64,000 nucleotides of DNA from Aerococcaceae bacterium zg-252 (GTDB taxonomy: Bacteria > Bacillota > Bacilli > Lactobacillales > Aerococcaceae). The notes under the pieces are model-generated. The model did not search any database, was not told the DNA's origin, and was given only the letters and a program-made list of their open reading frames with translations. The stretch spans positions 2,009,001-2,073,000 of the forward strand of contig CP066204.1 of the NCBI GenBank assembly GCA_016237705.1, written 5' to 3'. Position numbers and translations under genes: made by a program. Positions within the stretch are counted from its first letter, which is position 1, and each line of letters begins with the position of its first letter. Positions 1 through 7,941 of this stretch are shown here, one piece after another.

Positions 1-589
1 GATCTTGTAAATACTTAGCATGAATCATAAATTGTCGTTTAGCTTCTTCAATATATGCTTGATTATTAAATAGCATACCAATTTTAGCTAATGGCAAGAC
101 TGTCATCATTAATGTGTCATCCCACATCTGTTCTACATTTTCCGGACCATATGTTAAGTGTTCAAATCCTCCTTCTTTCGTTCTAGGCAACTTATTCATT
201 GCCCAATCTGCCCACAATTCCAAATATGGTAAATATCGAGAATCTCTCGTTTCCTCATATAAATAGGCCATTACTAATAAAGGCGCCATTGTATTTATAT
301 TTTTGGGGGGTGCTCCAATTTCAAATTGTTTTTCAAACCAATCGGTAACAATTGTTAACGCTTTTTTATCATTTGTCAGTTGATAGTATTTAAAAATACC
401 GAACAACCCCACACCTTGAGGCCAATTCCATACATTCCAGCTTTTATCATCAACCACTACTTCATCAAAATGTAGTAAAAATTCCCCCGAATCCTTTATT
501 GTAGTTAAATTATCCATCATTAATTGAATTTTTTCTAATACAATCTTTTTTTCAACTAAATGTTCAACAATATTATGATCTCTCTGCAT
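1..589 (-). CDS. GH105 unsaturated rhamnogalacturonyl/glucuronyl hydrolase (3' part outside window)
   Basis: The reading frame is open from an ATG at 589 to the window edge, giving about 196 N-terminal residues of a family usually near 370. WPQGVGLFGIFKYYQLT, a NINTMAPLL segment and the MWDDTLMMTVLPLAK stretch match the (alpha/alpha)6-barrel of YteR/YesR-like GH105 enzymes. These remove the unsaturated uronic acid left at the non-reducing end by polysaccharide lyases. The WDD segment carries an Asp typical of the active site. The start is supported by GAAGGAG seven bases upstream. It lies 18 bases after the rhamnose mutarotase stop, so the two are probably co-transcribed and the substrate probably contains rhamnose. 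No signal peptide is seen, so it should act in the cytoplasm on imported oligosaccharides. Substrate (rhamnogalacturonan versus another uronate glycan) is inferred. Confidence 0.85.
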   Translation of the reverse strand, partial: MQRDHNIVEHLVEKKIVLEKIQLMMDNLTTIKDSGEFLLHFDEVVVDDKSWNVWNWPQGVGLFGIFKYYQLTNDKKALTIVTDWFEKQFEIGAPPKNINTMAPLLVMAYLYEETRDSRYLPYLELWADWAMNKLPRTKEGGFEHLTYGPENVEQMWDDTLMMTVLPLAKIGMLFNNQAYIEEAKRQFMIHAKYLQD

Positions 590-607
590 TATCTATGCTC
601 CTTCTCA

Positions 608-919
608 TTATAAATAAAATACTTCTCGCAATGACTGTGTCTGCGGACTATTATCTTCGTTAGTCTCCATAATGTCTTTCATAAAAGCCCACCACTTTTT
701 ACATGCATCTGTCTTACTTATCTGAGCATATATTTTTATATCTTCAACTTCAAGATAGGCAAATAACTGTCCTGTTGATTCGTGTAAAAATATTGAATAG
801 TTATGTACTCCATGTTTTTTTAATTCATCCACTAACTCTGGCCAAATTAAATCATGACGTCGTTTATATTCTTCATATTTATCTTCATAAACTTTCATTA
901 CCAATGCTAATCTCTGCAT
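608..919 (-). CDS. rhaM: L-rhamnose mutarotase
   Basis: A 103-residue protein that interconverts the alpha and beta anomers of L-rhamnose before isomerisation. The start MQRLALVMKVYEDKYEEYKR, with the conserved His in KRRHDLIWPELVDELKKHG and the KKWWAFMKDIM segment, is characteristic of the RhaM/YiiL family (about 104 residues). A longer frame opens at 970, but the ATG at 919 gives the family length and has GAGGAG at good spacing, so 919 is preferred. It sits directly upstream of the GH105 gene. No rhaA, rhaB or rhaD is visible in the window, so the rest of the rhamnose pathway must lie beyond the left edge or elsewhere. Confidence 0.9.
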   Translation of the reverse strand: MQRLALVMKVYEDKYEEYKRRHDLIWPELVDELKKHGVHNYSIFLHESTGQLFAYLEVEDIKIYAQISKTDACKKWWAFMKDIMETNEDNSPQTQSLREVFYL

Positions 920-999
920 AAATCTTGTCTCCTCTTTACTCTCGCTCACTTCGGTTATCTTTACGACCATTCTGAAATATTGCCAGGCATGAGTACAAG

Positions 1000-2293
1000 T
1001 TAAACACTTCCACCATATTTTTTGGTTATTTTTATTAATTCATGGGTGAAAATTAAACCGCGCACACCCCATTCACTCATTATCATTAGATAAATACCCT
1101 TTAATCCCATTCCGAAATATACACCCACTAAATATCCCATTCCGATTCGATATAACCACATCGAGCTCAGTGAAATCATTGTAGTAAATGAGCCTTTTCC
1201 TATCACACGTAATGCATTCGAGACAATGAAACTCATCCCCAAAAAATACAATGGAATAATATCGCCCATAAATATATTTCATGAGCATTGTCAATGGCAC
1301 TTTCTGACAAATTAAACAGCCACACTATTTTGCGAAAAAATGGTGAAATACATAAATCTGATAACAAAATAATAGCGGAACAAAGTCCTATAAATAATAA
1401 TGTTTTATTTTTCTAATATTATACCAATCATCTTGACCTACTAAACGTCCAATAAAAGGTACAGTAGCAGACGAAAGCTCAATAGGAATAATGTAAGACA
1501 ATTCCAATAATCGCATTTGCAGCGATTACTTGAGCCTCAAACTCAACAATCATTAATTGAATAATAATTTTGCCCCCATTAAAAATAAACCTTCTAGGGC
1601 AAACGAGACAAATGCTAATAAAATCGTTTTCCAGTCAACTAATGATAACATGTGTAATTGAGTTCTTGAAAGTCTAAAAAATTGACTAAATTTTCTGGAA
1701 ATAAAAAACGTCATTATTAACCCCAAAATTCTTGAAAGCATTAAAGAAAAACAAAGTCCTATTACAGCAAAATTCAATATCCGAATGAAAATAATATTAC
1801 CGACGACGTACATCGCATTAATTAATAATGATATCTTTAACGTCATCTTCGCTTGAGCAATTCCACGTAAACTACCATTTATTGCATCAATAATCGCTTG
1901 AAAGGGACAGCTCAGTATTGTACCGATAAAAAATATCTCCGCATAATAATAAACTTTTTCTCCTGCTGAATTTGCCATAATTGACACTATATTTCCTCTA
2001 AATAGTGATAAAAGTACCAATAAAACGAAACCAATTGTTATTGCCATTACTATTACATTTACAAAAATGCGGCGCATCGATGTAAAATTTTGCTGTTCTA
2101 AAGACCGAGCTATCATAACGGTTGCCGCGAAACTTAATGCCGCGAAAATTTGTGAAAAAAAACATTTAAAGTTCCAATTATATTTACCGCACTTATAGCA
2201 TCTGCTCCTGCATCACTAATCATATATATATTAATAAAATTGAATGCCACCAAAAAACTGATTCACTACAATTGGAATAATGACGGTTACCAT
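1000..2293 (-). pseudogene. MATE-family efflux transporter, multiply frameshifted
   Basis: Consecutive pieces in different frames rebuild one MATE protein. The N-terminal piece (about 2117-2293) has a PIVVNQFF-like start. The central part (1553-2116) contains MIARSLEQQNFTSMRRIF and the SLRGIAQAKMTLK loop. The C-terminal piece (1000-1269) has RIGMGYLVGVYFGMGLKGIY and SEWGVRG. Frames change near 2250, at an A8 run (2155-2162), near 1553 and again between 1270 and 1550. With at least four disruptions this is genuine decay and not one sequencing error. Intact relatives have 12 membrane helices and export drugs or metabolites by Na+/H+ antiport. It lies between the acetylesterase and rhamnose mutarotase genes and was probably part of that operon. 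Confidence 0.85.
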
Positions 2294-2365
2294 CTCTTTA
2301 AATGAAATTGTTTAAATTGAAAACCTTTTTCGTAAACCTACCAGCACTTGCCACTTCCTTCGTTA

Positions 2366-3043
2366 TTAATAAGGTAGATATATATCCTTACCTAATTCTG
2401 TTTGTTTTAATAGTTTTGCAATTTCATATGCGTAAGTCCACGCTCCTAATGGCGAAAAATGCGTATTATCTTCAATTCCCTCTGGATAATTTGGATGTTC
2501 ACCCGCTTTAATATGCAAATGTAATTTTTTTGACTCTTGGTCACCTATTTTTTTTAATAAAGCTTCTGAAAAACGATTGATATCCAATAATAGAACATCT
2601 TCATCTTGAGCTACTTTCCTCATAACATTTGGATAGGGACCAATATTATTTTCTACTAAAGTCCCATTTTCAAACATTCTTCTTGATATTGATGTTAATA
2701 GAATCGGCGTTGCGTTATGCTTTCTAGCCATATTAATGTACTTCACTAAATTTTCAGGGTATTCACTTGTTGGATCGGTATATCTCATTTCGTCATCTAT
2801 TTTACCGTCATTATGACCAAATTGAATCAATAAATAATCGCCCGCTTCAATTTCTTTATCAATTTTGTCGAATAAACCGTCTGTAATAAACGATTTAGTA
2901 CTCCGCCCATTGACAGCATAATCTCTCAATTCAATTCTATTCGATAACATAAAGCGAAAGGCCTCTCCCCATCCAGTCTCAGGATAAGCTTGTTTTTCCT
3001 TTATAGATGCTGTCGAATCTCCTGCTATAAATATTTTTCTCAT
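2366..3043 (-). CDS. rhamnogalacturonan acetylesterase-like SGNH hydrolase
   Basis: A 225-residue SGNH/GDSL esterase. Visible blocks are IFIAGDSTAS (nucleophile Ser10), NGRSTKSF, LLIQFGHNDGK (block III Asn) and the C-terminal DNTHFSPLGAW with the catalytic Asp and His. This block set matches the RhgT/YesT group, which removes acetyl esters from rhamnogalacturonan. The frame can be read from a TTG at 3079, but the ATG at 3043 follows GAGGTGG with proper spacing and starts MRKIFIAGDS, as the family does. No signal peptide is visible, so it should deacetylate imported oligosaccharides. It follows the TIM-barrel isomerase gene by about 36 bases. Exact substrate is inferred from family and from the neighbouring GH105 gene. 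Confidence 0.82.
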   Translation of the reverse strand: MRKIFIAGDSTASIKEKQAYPETGWGEAFRFMLSNRIELRDYAVNGRSTKSFITDGLFDKIDKEIEAGDYLLIQFGHNDGKIDDEMRYTDPTSEYPENLVKYINMARKHNATPILLTSISRRMFENGTLVENNIGPYPNVMRKVAQDEDVLLLDINRFSEALLKKIGDQESKKLHLHIKAGEHPNYPEGIEDNTHFSPLGAWTYAYEIAKLLKQTELGKDIYLPY

Positions 3044-3079
3044 ATCTATCCACCTCAGTTTCTTGCTATTTTTACTCAA

Positions 3080-3919
3080 TTAAACTTTTTCATACTCAGA
3101 TTGGATATATTTCAAACTCTCGACCAAGTTAACTTCTTTTGTTTCTTCCATACTAATTTGAATCAGCGGACGTTGATATTTCGCATAAGCCAAAATTGGT
3201 TTAATGTCCATAATACCTTGTCCTAATGGGACAAATTTCACTTTATCATCTTCAATGACATAATCTTTTAAATGAAATACCGCTACACGATTTCCTAACT
3301 TTTCAATAGCTTCATTAGTTATTAAAACTTGATTTTGATGTGTCTTAGTTGTCAGCAGATTTACCGGATCTAAAATAAGTTGTAAATGTTGCGATGGGAT
3401 ACTCTTTAACAATTTTTCTGTTTTTTCAATATTATGCAAGGGATGATTGACTCCAGGCTCAATACCAACAGTTATTCCCCATTTTTCAGCTTCATTGACC
3501 ATGCGTTTAACCGATGCCAACATACGTTCAAACGATTCCTCTTTATAATTTTCTAATGTATAACCATTACCCACTGAGCCAGTTTCTGTTCCAACCAATG
3601 TAGCACCAAAATTTTTTGCTAATCTTAATGCAGTAAAATACTTAGATAATTCTTCTTCCTTAATTTCATCGTCCAAGTGAACTATATTGATATAACAACC
3701 CAATACAGAAATATCTACTTCATTACGTTCTAATTGATGTCGTATATGATTTGCAAAGCCCGGTGACAACGAATTATGATTTTTTAATTCAGTTCCAAAC
3801 TGTTTAAATGGAGCTAATTGCGCATGTTTTAATCCGTATCCTCGCATCATTTTTACTACTGTTTCAAATTCCCCATCTCTCATATCATGTGCTCTAATAC
3901 CTAAATTTAATGGAAACAT
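3080..3919 (-). CDS. sugar phosphate isomerase/epimerase-like TIM-barrel protein
   Basis: A 279-residue protein of the xylose-isomerase-like TIM-barrel (AP endonuclease 2) superfamily. It starts MFPLNLGIRAHDMRDG. Metal-ligand-type residues appear in GTETGSVGNGY, VGIEPGVNHPL, LILDPVNLL and VFHLKDYV, the usual order of Glu/Asp/His ligands. Such proteins epimerise or isomerise sugars and sugar acids, but the family is too broad for a substrate. GAGGAGG lies seven bases before the ATG. It is followed closely by the acetylesterase. A terminator-like hairpin ends only a few bases before its Shine-Dalgarno site, so transcription may arrive by read-through or be attenuated. Confidence 0.8.
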   Translation of the reverse strand: MFPLNLGIRAHDMRDGEFETVVKMMRGYGLKHAQLAPFKQFGTELKNHNSLSPGFANHIRHQLERNEVDISVLGCYINIVHLDDEIKEEELSKYFTALRLAKNFGATLVGTETGSVGNGYTLENYKEESFERMLASVKRMVNEAEKWGITVGIEPGVNHPLHNIEKTEKLLKSIPSQHLQLILDPVNLLTTKTHQNQVLITNEAIEKLGNRVAVFHLKDYVIEDDKVKFVPLGQGIMDIKPILAYAKYQRPLIQISMEETKEVNLVESLKYIQSEYEKV

Positions 3920-3944
3920 TTTACATCCTCCTCAAATTATAATT

Positions 3945-3979
3945 AAAGAGAGGCTGTCCACTTTTTCAGCCTCTCTTTT
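3945..3979 (-). terminator. Intrinsic terminator after kduD / possible attenuator before the isomerase gene
   Basis: AAAGAGAGGCTG pairs with CAGCCTCTCTTT across a 10-base loop, and on the minus strand it is followed by TTTAATT. It lies after the kduD stop and about 12 bases before the Shine-Dalgarno site of the next gene. A TATAAT sequence follows the hairpin, but its matching -35 would fall inside the stem. Confidence 0.7.
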
Positions 3980-4038
3980 CACTCATTCGAAATAGCTAGA
4001 ATAAGTCACTATTTGTAATCTTTCTTTACAGCATCCTA

Positions 4039-4818
4039 CTAACGAACTAACCAACCGCCATCAACAGCTAAAATGTGACCATTCACGTAATCTGACGCAC
4101 GACTTGCTAAGAATACAATAGCTCCCATTAATTCATGCGGTTCTGCCCAATGCCCTGCTGGAATACGGTCTAAGATTTCTTTATTACGTACTACATTCTC
4201 ACGAATTGGAGCTGTATTAGCTGTCTTAATATAACCTGGTGCAATAGCATTTACTTGAATATTTAATGCACCTAATTCATTCGCAAAAGCTTTTGTAATT
4301 CCTGCTACTGCATGTTTACTTGCTGTATACGGTGGAACAAATTTTCCTCCTTGGAACGCTAACATAGAAGCCACATTAATAATTTTACCTGATTTTTGTT
4401 CAGCCATTACTTTTGCTACTGCATGGCTTAAATAGTAAGATGCATTCAAGTTAATATCCATTACGGCACGCCAATCTTCATCTTTATATTCTAATAATGG
4501 TGCACGACGGATAGTCCCTGCGTTATTTACTAATACATCAATTTTTCCATATACATCTAAACATTCTTTAACCACAGCATCTGCAGCACCTTCAGCGGTT
4601 AAATCAATTTGGAAAAAGTGTACTTTACGCCCTTTTGCCTCAATTAATTCACGAGTAGTCTCCCAATCTTTATCATAAGTTGTAATGAATAAATCGGCTC
4701 CTGACTCCGCAAATGCAACAGCATACGCTTGTCCTAGTCCAGTGTTGCCTCCTGTTACGATAATTACTTTACCGTCTAAATCAAAAAAGTTTCTAGAATA
4801 TTGATTTAATTCTGACAT
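4039..4818 (-). CDS. kduD: 2-dehydro-3-deoxy-D-gluconate (2-deoxy-D-gluconate) 3-dehydrogenase, SDR family
   Basis: A 259-residue classical short-chain dehydrogenase that interconverts 2,5-diketo-3-deoxygluconate and 2-keto-3-deoxygluconate with NAD(H). Visible parts are the nucleotide-binding TGGNTGLGQAYA, NNAG, the catalytic Ser of INVASMLAF, YTASK (Tyr-x-x-x-Lys) and a C-terminal VDGGWLVR. The frame extends upstream through the repeat element to 4938, but MSELNQYSRNFFDLDGK with AGGAGAGG before the ATG is clearly the real start. It is the last gene of kdgA-kdgK-kduI-kduD. The kduI-kduD gap is unusually long (about 260 bases) and filled by two tandem repeat copies. Confidence 0.93.
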   Translation of the reverse strand: MSELNQYSRNFFDLDGKVIIVTGGNTGLGQAYAVAFAESGADLFITTYDKDWETTRELIEAKGRKVHFFQIDLTAEGAADAVVKECLDVYGKIDVLVNNAGTIRRAPLLEYKDEDWRAVMDINLNASYYLSHAVAKVMAEQKSGKIINVASMLAFQGGKFVPPYTASKHAVAGITKAFANELGALNIQVNAIAPGYIKTANTAPIRENVVRNKEILDRIPAGHWAEPHELMGAIVFLASRASDYVNGHILAVDGGWLVR

Positions 4819-4831
4819 ATTTTTCCTCTCC

Positions 4832-4950
4832 TTATTCTGGTTCGTTTGGGCTGCCTCACCTCCACTTCGCAAAATCCCTCTGTGTGTTTCACACACGTCT
4901 GGATTTCGCTCCAGTGGTCCGAGGCAAATCACCCGCACTCACACCATGTT
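4832..4950 (-). repeat. Dispersed intergenic repeat, copy 1 (gene-proximal tandem unit)
   Basis: A unit of about 119 bp lying directly before kduD, with its ATTCTGG end (CCAGAAT in gene sense) touching the Shine-Dalgarno site. It can fold into nested stems: GCCTC/GAGGC outermost, CCACT/AGTGG, then AAAATCC with GGATTTC, and a terminal hairpin GTGTG-TTT-CACAC. Related copies occur before ten other genes in the window. Confidence 0.85.
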
Positions 4951-5070
4951 TTATTCTGGTTCGTTTGGGCTGCCTCACCTCCACTTCACAAAATCCCTCT
5001 GTGTATTTCACACACGATTAGATTTTTCCCAGTGGTTCGAAGCAGAACCCCACCCTAACACTATATTTTA
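4951..5070 (-). repeat. Dispersed intergenic repeat, copy 2 (tandem with copy 1)
   Basis: A second unit adjoins copy 1 with a period of 119 bases. The first 45 bases are nearly identical to copy 1 and the rest has diverged. CCACT/AGTGG and the GTGT...ACAC hairpin are kept, and AAAATC pairs with GATTTT. It ends seven bases before the kduI stop. Confidence 0.85.
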
Positions 5071-5076
5071 TAGTAA

Positions 5077-5916
5077 CTATTTCAAATCCTTCATATCAAC
5101 AAAGTCCATATCATCATAGGTGATATTTTCACCACACATAGCCCAAATAAAACTATAATTACTTGTCGCAACCCCTGAATGAATTGACCAACTTGGACTT
5201 ATTGCTGCTTGCTCAGAAGACATTACTAAATGCTTGGTTTCGTCTGGTTTACCCATAAAATGGAATACACGAGTATCTTCCGCCATATCAAAGTATAAAT
5301 ATGTCTCCATACGACGTTCATGAGTATGACAAGGCATTGTATTCCATGAACTTCCTTCTTGTAAAATTGTATATCCCATTTGTAATTGACAACTTTCACA
5401 AATATTTGGGTGAATGTATTGGAATATTTTACGTTTATTTAATGTGATATCTTCTCCTGTTTCACGTGGTGTAATATCATCAATTGAGATTTTTACATTT
5501 GGATGTTTATGATGCGCTGGTACAGAAACCACATAAAACTTAGCCGGTTTTTTTACATCAGCAGACTCAAATACAACATTTTTTGTTTCTTTACCAATAT
5601 AATATCCATCTTGCTTCTTCATCGATTCTTTTTGACCGTCAATAGTAATATAACCATCACCGCCGATATTAATCACACCTAATTCACGACGTTCTAGGAA
5701 GTAAGAAACACCTAATTCAGCAGATAAAATAATTTCTAAAGGTTCATTTGTCGGTGTTACCCCTCCAAAAATTTGTCGGTCATCATGCGTGTAAGTTAAT
5801 TTCACTTCTCCGGGGACAAAAATTTCCTCTACTAAAAATTCACGACGTAATGCTTCCGTTGAATAATGACGAATATCCTCTGGTGAATGTGAATAACGTG
5901 TCTCATAAGTTGTCAT
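5077..5916 (-). CDS. kduI: 5-keto-4-deoxyuronate isomerase
   Basis: A 279-residue cupin that converts 4-deoxy-L-threo-5-hexosulose uronate, produced from unsaturated uronic acids, to 2,5-diketo-3-deoxygluconate. The start MTTYETRYSHSPEDIRHY and the metal-binding stretch MPCHTHERRMETYLYF (two His and a Glu) are typical of KduI, as is the length. An in-frame extension to 6021 has no ribosome site. The ATG at 5916 follows GAGGAGAG. It sits between kdgK and kduD. Together with the GH105 enzyme it shows the cell handles products of lyase-cut uronate polysaccharides as well as free glucuronate. Confidence 0.95.
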   Translation of the reverse strand: MTTYETRYSHSPEDIRHYSTEALRREFLVEEIFVPGEVKLTYTHDDRQIFGGVTPTNEPLEIILSAELGVSYFLERRELGVINIGGDGYITIDGQKESMKKQDGYYIGKETKNVVFESADVKKPAKFYVVSVPAHHKHPNVKISIDDITPRETGEDITLNKRKIFQYIHPNICESCQLQMGYTILQEGSSWNTMPCHTHERRMETYLYFDMAEDTRVFHFMGKPDETKHLVMSSEQAAISPSWSIHSGVATSNYSFIWAMCGENITYDDMDFVDMKDLK

Positions 5917-5944
5917 AAAAAATCTCTCCTCTTTTATTAATATA

Positions 5945-6952
5945 TTACCGAACAATATTCCCGCCGCTTGAACGGATAAATTGTTCAATTTGTTGCTCAG
6001 AAAAACGGTTGACATCTCCAAAAACAGTATGTTTTAATACAGAAGCTCCAACAGCAAAATCTACTAACACTTGGGCCGGACGACCTTTAATAATGCCATC
6101 CAGTATGGCAGCTGCGTAAGCATCTCCCGCACCTATACGATCATTAGCAAATTGAATTTTATATTGTTTGGAATGCGTCAATTCCAGTTGTTTTGCATCA
6201 TAATAAAAGCCCGTTAAATCATATTGATTGGGCGTAATCGATATCCGATTAGTGCCATAAATCACCTTAACATTTGGATACTTTTGCGCTATTTGTGCCA
6301 AAAATGCTTCTGGATGACTATGTGTTTCAATATCAATGTCCATAAAATAGTTTGCATCTAAGCGATTGGCAGATAATATATCCACATACGGCAACACTTT
6401 TTGAAAGACAGCTTTAGCCTCAGCTTGCGTCCATAATTTCTGACGATAATTCATGTCAAAACTTACTATAATGCCTTTTTTATGTGCATACTGTATTAAT
6501 TTAACTAAATACTCATGCCAAAACTTGCTTAATCCTAGAGTAATCCCTGTCGTATGAAAATGTGTGACACCCTTAAACAATGCCTCCATATCCCATATTG
6601 GTTCATCTAATATCGCAATAGCAGAAAATGCACGGTCATACAATACTGAGCTCGCACGTAAATCTGACCCTACTTCCACAAAATAACTTCCTAAACGACC
6701 TGTCTCAGTTTGTTTAATTTGTGAAGTATCAACACCAAAACTACGCATTTGCAAATAAATATTTTCTGCTAATTCATTATTAGGAATGACGGTTGCATAG
6801 CGAACATCATGATCTAGTTGGCTTAAATTGACAGCAACATTGGCTTCAGCGCCGCCAAATGTCACATCAAGACGGTTCAAAAAACGTAAACGTTCACTAC
6901 TTGTTGTGGATAACCGTAACAAACTCTCTCCCAGTGATAAGACTTTGGTCAA
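5945..6952 (-). CDS. kdgK: 2-keto-3-deoxygluconate kinase, PfkB family
   Basis: A sugar kinase of 335 residues that phosphorylates KDG to KDPG using ATP. N-terminal VTFGGAEANVAVNLSQL (PfkB signature 1) and C-terminal ANDRIGAGDAYAAAIL (anion hole and catalytic Asp) are visible. The frame can begin at a GTG at 6961 inside the kdgA stop region. The TTG at 6952 is favoured because GAGGTG lies about six bases upstream. Either choice makes it translationally coupled to kdgA. A second KDG kinase copy, now ruined, lies upstream of uidA, so this is the only intact one in the window. Confidence 0.9.
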   Translation of the reverse strand: MTKVLSLGESLLRLSTTSSERLRFLNRLDVTFGGAEANVAVNLSQLDHDVRYATVIPNNELAENIYLQMRSFGVDTSQIKQTETGRLGSYFVEVGSDLRASSVLYDRAFSAIAILDEPIWDMEALFKGVTHFHTTGITLGLSKFWHEYLVKLIQYAHKKGIIVSFDMNYRQKLWTQAEAKAVFQKVLPYVDILSANRLDANYFMDIDIETHSHPEAFLAQIAQKYPNVKVIYGTNRISITPNQYDLTGFYYDAKQLELTHSKQYKIQFANDRIGAGDAYAAAILDGIIKGRPAQVLVDFAVGASVLKHTVFGDVNRFSEQQIEQFIRSSGGNIVR

Positions 6953-6953
6953 A

Positions 6954-7589
6954 TTATTCACCTCTAATTTCTTTTAATCTATCCATATATTGTTTAGCTA
7001 AAGCAGTTAGACCATCAAAATCGTCGCCTTCAACTTTGCTTAATGCGCCGCCAACACCTACCGCCACGGCTCCTGCTTTTAGCCATTTATCCATGTTTTC
7101 TAAATTAACACCACCTGTCGGCATCACATTTACTTGCGGTAATGGCGCTTTCACTGCTTTAATATAATCCGGTCCTACCAAACTGCCTGGGAATACCTTG
7201 ATAATATCTACACCATATTGTAATGCAATCGTCATTTCTGTCATTGAAACACAGCCTGGTAAATACGGGATACGGTATAAATTACATAATTTAGCAGTCT
7301 CAACATCAAACGCAGGACTGACAATAAAATCTGCCCCTGCCAAAATTGCAATGCGTGCTGAAATTGCATCTAAAACAGTCCCAACACCTAATAGAGTATC
7401 TGGTAATTCTATCTTCAATTGACGTAGTACTTGATCAACATTTGGCGTGGAGAACGTCAATTCAATGGCCTCTACCCCGCCTTTTATAATCGCATGCACC
7501 ATTTTATTTGCTAATATTTCATTTTCAGCTCGTAAAACAGCGATGACACCTGCTTGCATTAATCGTGATAATGTTTTTTCTTTACTCAT
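6954..7589 (-). CDS. kdgA: 2-dehydro-3-deoxyphosphogluconate (KDPG) aldolase, copy 1
   Basis: A 211-residue class I aldolase that splits KDPG to pyruvate and glyceraldehyde-3-phosphate. The active-site Glu is in AIELTFSTPN and the Schiff-base Lys in DIIKVFPGSLVGP. MPTGGV, a phosphate-binding loop, follows. It is the first gene of the kdgA-kdgK-kduI-kduD operon, about 60 bases behind a clear promoter. It overlaps or abuts kdgK. A paralogue heads the uxaC operon at 14212-14850, so the cell carries one aldolase in each uronate branch. Confidence 0.93.
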   Translation of the reverse strand: MSKEKTLSRLMQAGVIAVLRAENEILANKMVHAIIKGGVEAIELTFSTPNVDQVLRQLKIELPDTLLGVGTVLDAISARIAILAGADFIVSPAFDVETAKLCNLYRIPYLPGCVSMTEMTIALQYGVDIIKVFPGSLVGPDYIKAVKAPLPQVNVMPTGGVNLENMDKWLKAGAVAVGVGGALSKVEGDDFDGLTALAKQYMDRLKEIRGE

Positions 7590-7647
7590 ATATTACTAAC
7601 CTTTCTTATTTGGAAAATAACTTTCTAAAAGAGAAATATTTGTCTTT

Positions 7648-7676
7648 AGTATACTTCAACGAAAGCGTTATTTCAA
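7648..7676 (-). promoter_or_regulatory. Sigma-A promoter of kdgA-kdgK-kduI-kduD
   Basis: On the minus strand TTGAAA (7671-7676) and TATACT (7648-7653) are 17 bases apart. This is the only strong promoter-like match in the gap upstream of kdgA. It lacks the CATCTGATG operator found at the other uronate promoters. Confidence 0.75.
7660..7673 (-). promoter_or_regulatory. cre-like CcpA site inside the kdgA promoter
   Basis: CGAAAGCGTTATTT keeps the core GAAAGCGTTAT of the cre consensus (TGWAANCGNTNWCA), with mismatches at the ends. It lies in the -35/-10 spacer, where CcpA binding would block RNA polymerase. Moderate match, so regulation is inferred. Confidence 0.5.
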
Positions 7677-7872
7677 GATATTCACCAATTATCCTAATAA
7701 TCATTTTCTCATTATCTTCCCTGCACTCGATTTATTTACTATTGCTTACACGAATGTTGGTTAATAATAATCAACGTCAACCGATTAATAAATCTGGATT
7801 TTGACAATGAGCATTCAATTCAACTAATTCCAACGTATTGCATAAAATTTAAACAGACTAACATACCCACCA

Positions 7873-7911
7873 TAAAAAAATAAAACTAAACAGCTTTATC
7901 AACTGTCTAGT
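7873..7911 (-). terminator. Intrinsic terminator after the GH3 gene
   Basis: On the minus strand ACTAGACAG pairs with CTGTTTAGT and is followed by TTTATTTTTTT. It lies 31 bases after the GH3 stop. The rest of the 7590-7941 gap has only the kdgA promoter region and no recognisable gene. Confidence 0.75.
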
Positions 7912-7941
7912 CTTAAAAAATAGTATCCTTTTACGAAACGA

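Noticed and set aside
4818-4938. N-terminal extension of kduD through the repeat
   Set aside because: The extension is repeat sequence, lacks a ribosome site, and is unlike the SDR family. The ATG at 4818 has a strong Shine-Dalgarno site.
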